Part shown: positions 4,718 through 7,450 of the stretch, in pieces
Layout of the letters: each line of letters opens with the position of its first letter
How positions within the stretch are numbered: position 1 is the first letter of the stretch
Assembly: GCA_024959975.1 (NCBI GenBank)
Contig: JANXFM010000064.1
Span: 1 to 7,450 of the forward strand
DNA length: 7,450 bases
Direction of reading: 5' to 3'
DNA from: Flavobacteriales bacterium
GTDB lineage: Bacteria > Bacteroidota > Bacteroidia > Flavobacteriales > UBA7430
Notes under the pieces: model-generated
What the model was told of the DNA's origin: nothing
Databases searched by the model: none
Seen by the model: the letters and a program-made list of their open reading frames with translations, nothing else
Position numbers and translations under genes: made by a program

Positions 4718-7450
4718 TTACTCCCAGTTAAGTCTGTTGAGAAACTTCTGCATTTGCTTAAGGTTTCCAATTTGGCAGCGAAAAGGACCGGTTTCGCTTG
4801 TTCCTTTTCGGTTCGATAAACGACGTGGGGAAGTAGAAATAAGATTATTAAATTCCAAATCAGAACTGATGATACTCATCACACCACGGCGATAGGTAAA
4901 GAAATAGAATTTATCTTTTGAGATGTGGATGTAAACATTTATTTCATCGCCTAAAGAGTGTGGCTTTATTTCAACAATTCCGGGAACCATTCGATCTATT
5001 TTATGCCCGATAATATTGTTCAATGAAATTTTATGAGGGGAAATGAATGAGGCTAATCTTCGATCCCAGTCTAATCTCAGTTGCGGGAAATAGAAGGTAT
5101 GTTCAAGGTCATCCGGCAAAAACCGTCTTCCCTTTCCTTTTTTACGATTGTATTTGCGAACTTGTCTTTTGCCTAGTTTTTCTTCCAACATTCTTTGGTG
5201 TAGCGCCGAAGACTGATCCACCTTTTCTTCAAAAGAGGATCTTTTCAGGGCTTTGTAAATCATCTTAGCTGCTTTTCTGTGCATCAGAAAATCAAAACTA
5301 AGATCCACCATCCCTCCTATGGTTTGTTCTTGAAAATCAGAAAATAACGCCCCGTAAGCTTCTACCTGCAGTAAGCCGGCATCTTCTCCTAAATTCATCT
5401 CACCTTCGGCGTAAAGCGTACATTCTTCAGGAGTGTAAACAGCAAAGTTACCGGGAAGCTTTCTGTTTTCAATTTTCTCTTGAGAGCCGATTACATATTC
5501 CCAGGCATTCTCATCGAAGTGTACAAAACCATCCACACCCAGAACTTCGTAATCGTTTACACGTTTGGGACTACTTAAAAAAGCCGGATAACAAACTGTA
5601 GGTTTATGACTGACCATAATTCCGGCATGCCATTGCTGGCGATCGGTTAAACGTACTCCGGGATCCAGATCGATAAACACATCTTCAGGGTCTACTTCAT
5701 CAGTAAAAGGGATCCAGGCGCGATTTAAGTCATCACAAGCCAAATGGATGCGCGTATCCCCATCGAAGGTTAAAAAGTCCTTAGAACTGTCTAAAAGCAC
5801 CCTACCTTTAAAACCGAAGTAAGGATCTAAATGGAAATTGTCTGCTTCTTTGATGTAAGCCACTCCTTTAACCACATCCCCTTTCTTTTCGAGGGTAGAG
5901 AAATGGATGGCCTGGTAATTTCCTTCCAGGTCTATGTAATCAAATGTGGCCTTTCCCGTAAATCGGCCTCCACTTTGAATGTCAAGTTCTGCATTGTAAA
6001 AATCGTATTCGGTAATGGTTTCGGTATCCACCCACAGATGCGCATTTAGAAGTTTTTCCATTTTTCCGTCGGCAAGAATGCGAACGTGGGATGAATCGGG
6101 CTCTATCGTTACCGGCGGCATTAAGATCTCTGAAACGCCACTTACATCCAATTCAAAAGTTGTTAGATCGTATTCAGCACCGGAAGCGTAAAACTGCAAG
6201 GAATCTTGATATTTGTCAACCGAAACCAACCAGGCATCTTCATCAGAAAACTGAGAGAATAACATGGACTGATCGGCTCTATCCCACTCCATCAACTCAA
6301 AATAAAGGTGGTACTTGTTTTTTCGAAGTTCAAATCTTGCAGAATCTGTCAGCGTTTCAAAAGAACCAAAATCCTCCTCAAAGCTCATGGCAGAATAAAG
6401 CTCACGTCCCATGACCACTTTCTTCCCTCCTGCTTCATCAAACAGGTTGAATTGGGAATGATCGGCGGTAAAATCTCGGCTTTGTAAAATAAACGCTTCG
6501 GACACAGACAAAGCCTCGTCGTAATACAATTCACCGGAAGCCGTAAGCACTTTCGGACCTAGAACCATGGAGCCGTCAAAGTCATAATTCTCCCGATAAG
6601 CAGTGTAAAACAGATCGCGGTTGGCCGATTCCATTTGATCTTTAAAAGCGCGCCAATCAATGCTCGCATCTTCTACATACACCTCCGGGCAATCGGTCGG
6701 TGAGCTTTGTTCGTAAATGTGATGCGAATCGGCATGTGCCAAAGCCCGATACGGATAGAAATACACCGAGTCTGTTGCAGTTACTGAATTCAGATAATAA
6801 ATAGCACCACTTCCTCTTAAACCGTCATTGTCTAAATACAAATGATCTGTAAACTCCCCTCTTCCCTCGTATGCCGGATATCGCTCTTCTATTTTGTGTG
6901 AAAAGCTCAGTTCCAGGTCATCGTTCAAACGCATGGTATCTCTAAAGAACGGAAAGATGGTCGGGGCGTTTAAATTCCCCGGAAATTCTAAATTTTCGGT
7001 ATTGATCCGCAACAGGGAATCCAACTCAAAAGGGTCTGCTTTAAATGAGAATAGGTCTCTTTGATAAACCCCTTTTTTGATCTTATCGTAGTAGATGTGT
7101 GAATCATCATAGCTGTGAAGTTTTGGGAAATCCGGTTTGTCTGCTAAACCTGACTTGTTCATTGGATCATCGACATACAGCTTTCCTGTAAGGTCAGAGA
7201 TCACTGTTTTTACCGTATGATCGACAGATAAACCCTGCTTGTCAACAAAACCCGAGGGCACTTCATATCGTAAGGAATCGATCTTATTCAACTCAATTTC
7301 AAAAGGATCGTAAACGAAATCCATTTGCTTTCCGAACAGGGCAAAACGTCCGGTTTGCACGATACCGTCAAAAGTAAAATCTCGGTTTTGGTGTACGACC
7401 AGATCTCCATCGTAAGGGAAAACTGCCACCTGATTGGAATCGGACAGTTC
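4718..7450 (-). CDS. Very large beta-rich protein of unknown function (N-terminus beyond right edge)
   Basis: The frame is open from the right edge to TAA at 4718-4720, giving 910 residues of the C-terminal part. A GTG at 7429 is in frame, but codons upstream of it (reading ELSDSNQ) are also open, so it is not the likely start. No enzyme motif, membrane helix or known domain is recognised. The protein is acidic and rich in aromatic residues. It seems built of repeated strand-rich modules of the form 'G-x-hydrophobic-x-Y/F-D ... F-x-hydrophobic-x-S/T-x-x-F-x-A'. Examples are SGELYYDEALSVSEAFILQS, GDLVVHQNRDFTFDGIV and GVDGFVHFDENAWEYVIGS. A basic stretch RKYNRKKGKGRR (about 764-775) precedes a different final domain of about 130 residues starting TFYFPQLRLDWDRR. 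The pattern recalls large conserved hypothetical proteins of Bacteroidota and loosely recalls repetitive beta proteins of the LptA/OstA kind. Export is plausible, but the signal region is not visible. Base composition is higher in GC than the two-component operon. Confidence 0.85.
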   Translation of the reverse strand, partial: ELSDSNQVAVFPYDGDLVVHQNRDFTFDGIVQTGRFALFGKQMDFVYDPFEIELNKIDSLRYEVPSGFVDKQGLSVDHTVKTVISDLTGKLYVDDPMNKSGLADKPDFPKLHSYDDSHIYYDKIKKGVYQRDLFSFKADPFELDSLLRINTENLEFPGNLNAPTIFPFFRDTMRLNDDLELSFSHKIEERYPAYEGRGEFTDHLYLDNDGLRGSGAIYYLNSVTATDSVYFYPYRALAHADSHHIYEQSSPTDCPEVYVEDASIDWRAFKDQMESANRDLFYTAYRENYDFDGSMVLGPKVLTASGELYYDEALSVSEAFILQSRDFTADHSQFNLFDEAGGKKVVMGRELYSAMSFEEDFGSFETLTDSARFELRKNKYHLYFELMEWDRADQSMLFSQFSDEDAWLVSVDKYQDSLQFYASGAEYDLTTFELDVSGVSEILMPPVTIEPDSSHVRILADGKMEKLLNAHLWVDTETITEYDFYNAELDIQSGGRFTGKATFDYIDLEGNYQAIHFSTLEKKGDVVKGVAYIKEADNFHLDPYFGFKGRVLLDSSKDFLTFDGDTRIHLACDDLNRAWIPFTDEVDPEDVFIDLDPGVRLTDRQQWHAGIMVSHKPTVCYPAFLSSPKRVNDYEVLGVDGFVHFDENAWEYVIGSQEKIENRKLPGNFAVYTPEECTLYAEGEMNLGEDAGLLQVEAYGALFSDFQEQTIGGMVDLSFDFLMHRKAAKMIYKALKRSSFEEKVDQSSALHQRMLEEKLGKRQVRKYNRKKGKGRRFLPDDLEHTFYFPQLRLDWDRRLASFISPHKISLNNIIGHKIDRMVPGIVEIKPHSLGDEINVYIHISKDKFYFFTYRRGVMSIISSDLEFNNLISTSPRRLSNRKGTSETGPFRCQIGNLKQMQKFLNRLNWE

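Noticed and set aside
4585..4770. Minus-strand ORF of 61 codons over the convergent intergenic region
   Set aside because: Its translation includes SLSKG and NLFQN, which arise from the palindromic repeats, and it overlaps the end of the large gene. I regard it as a spurious repeat-derived ORF.
5047..6049. Two plus-strand ORFs (5047-5268 and 5831-6049)
   Set aside because: Both are antisense shadows of the large minus-strand gene, with no motif or promoter support.
6091..6414. Plus-strand ORF of 107 codons inside the large gene
   Set aside because: It lies antisense within a convincing long coding frame, has a Pro/His/Gln/Lys-biased composition typical of a shadow frame, and shows no recognisable domain or start context.
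7427..7429. GTG at 7429 as the start of the large protein
   Set aside because: The frame stays open upstream to the window edge, and the protein already begins mid-module here, so the true start lies beyond position 7450.

Overview
The window comes from a member of the Bacteroidota, probably a free-living flavobacterial or cytophagal type. The signs are a LytS/LytTR two-component pair with a large beta-propeller sensor, a TAnnTTTG-type -7 promoter element just before the marR start, little visible Shine-Dalgarno sequence, and small intergenic palindromes of kinds I recall from this phylum. Genus cannot be read from the sequence.

Layout, left to right. (1) Positions 1-2862, minus strand: a sensor histidine kinase with signal peptide, periplasmic propeller repeats, Y_Y_Y domain, one membrane helix and a LytS-type kinase module. 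It is open at the left edge, so its last residues lie outside the window. No complete ORF is visible there because the stop codon is missing, but the frame is uninterrupted for 954 codons. (2) Positions 2866-3642, minus strand: its cognate LytTR response regulator, 3 nt upstream of the kinase and clearly in one operon with it. (3) Positions 3643-4015: a divergent intergenic region holding a palindromic repeat that appears to be interrupted by a second palindrome, and the marR promoter. (4) Positions 4016-4489, plus strand: a MarR-family regulator, probably translated from a nearly leaderless mRNA. (5) Positions 4490-4717: a convergent intergenic region with a hairpin and two further repeat types. 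(6) Positions 4718-7450, minus strand: the C-terminal 910 residues of a very large beta-rich protein of unknown function, open at the right edge.

How the genes work together: the propeller kinase should sense an extracytoplasmic signal, autophosphorylate on His786 and phosphorylate Asp57 of the regulator, which binds DNA through its LytTR domain. Target genes are not in the window. The MarR protein and the large protein have no visible link to this pathway. The two-component operon is much more AT-rich than its right-hand neighbours. I see no tRNA, rRNA, CRISPR array, transposase or defence system. The parts least explained by known biology are the large beta-rich protein and the nested intergenic repeat.
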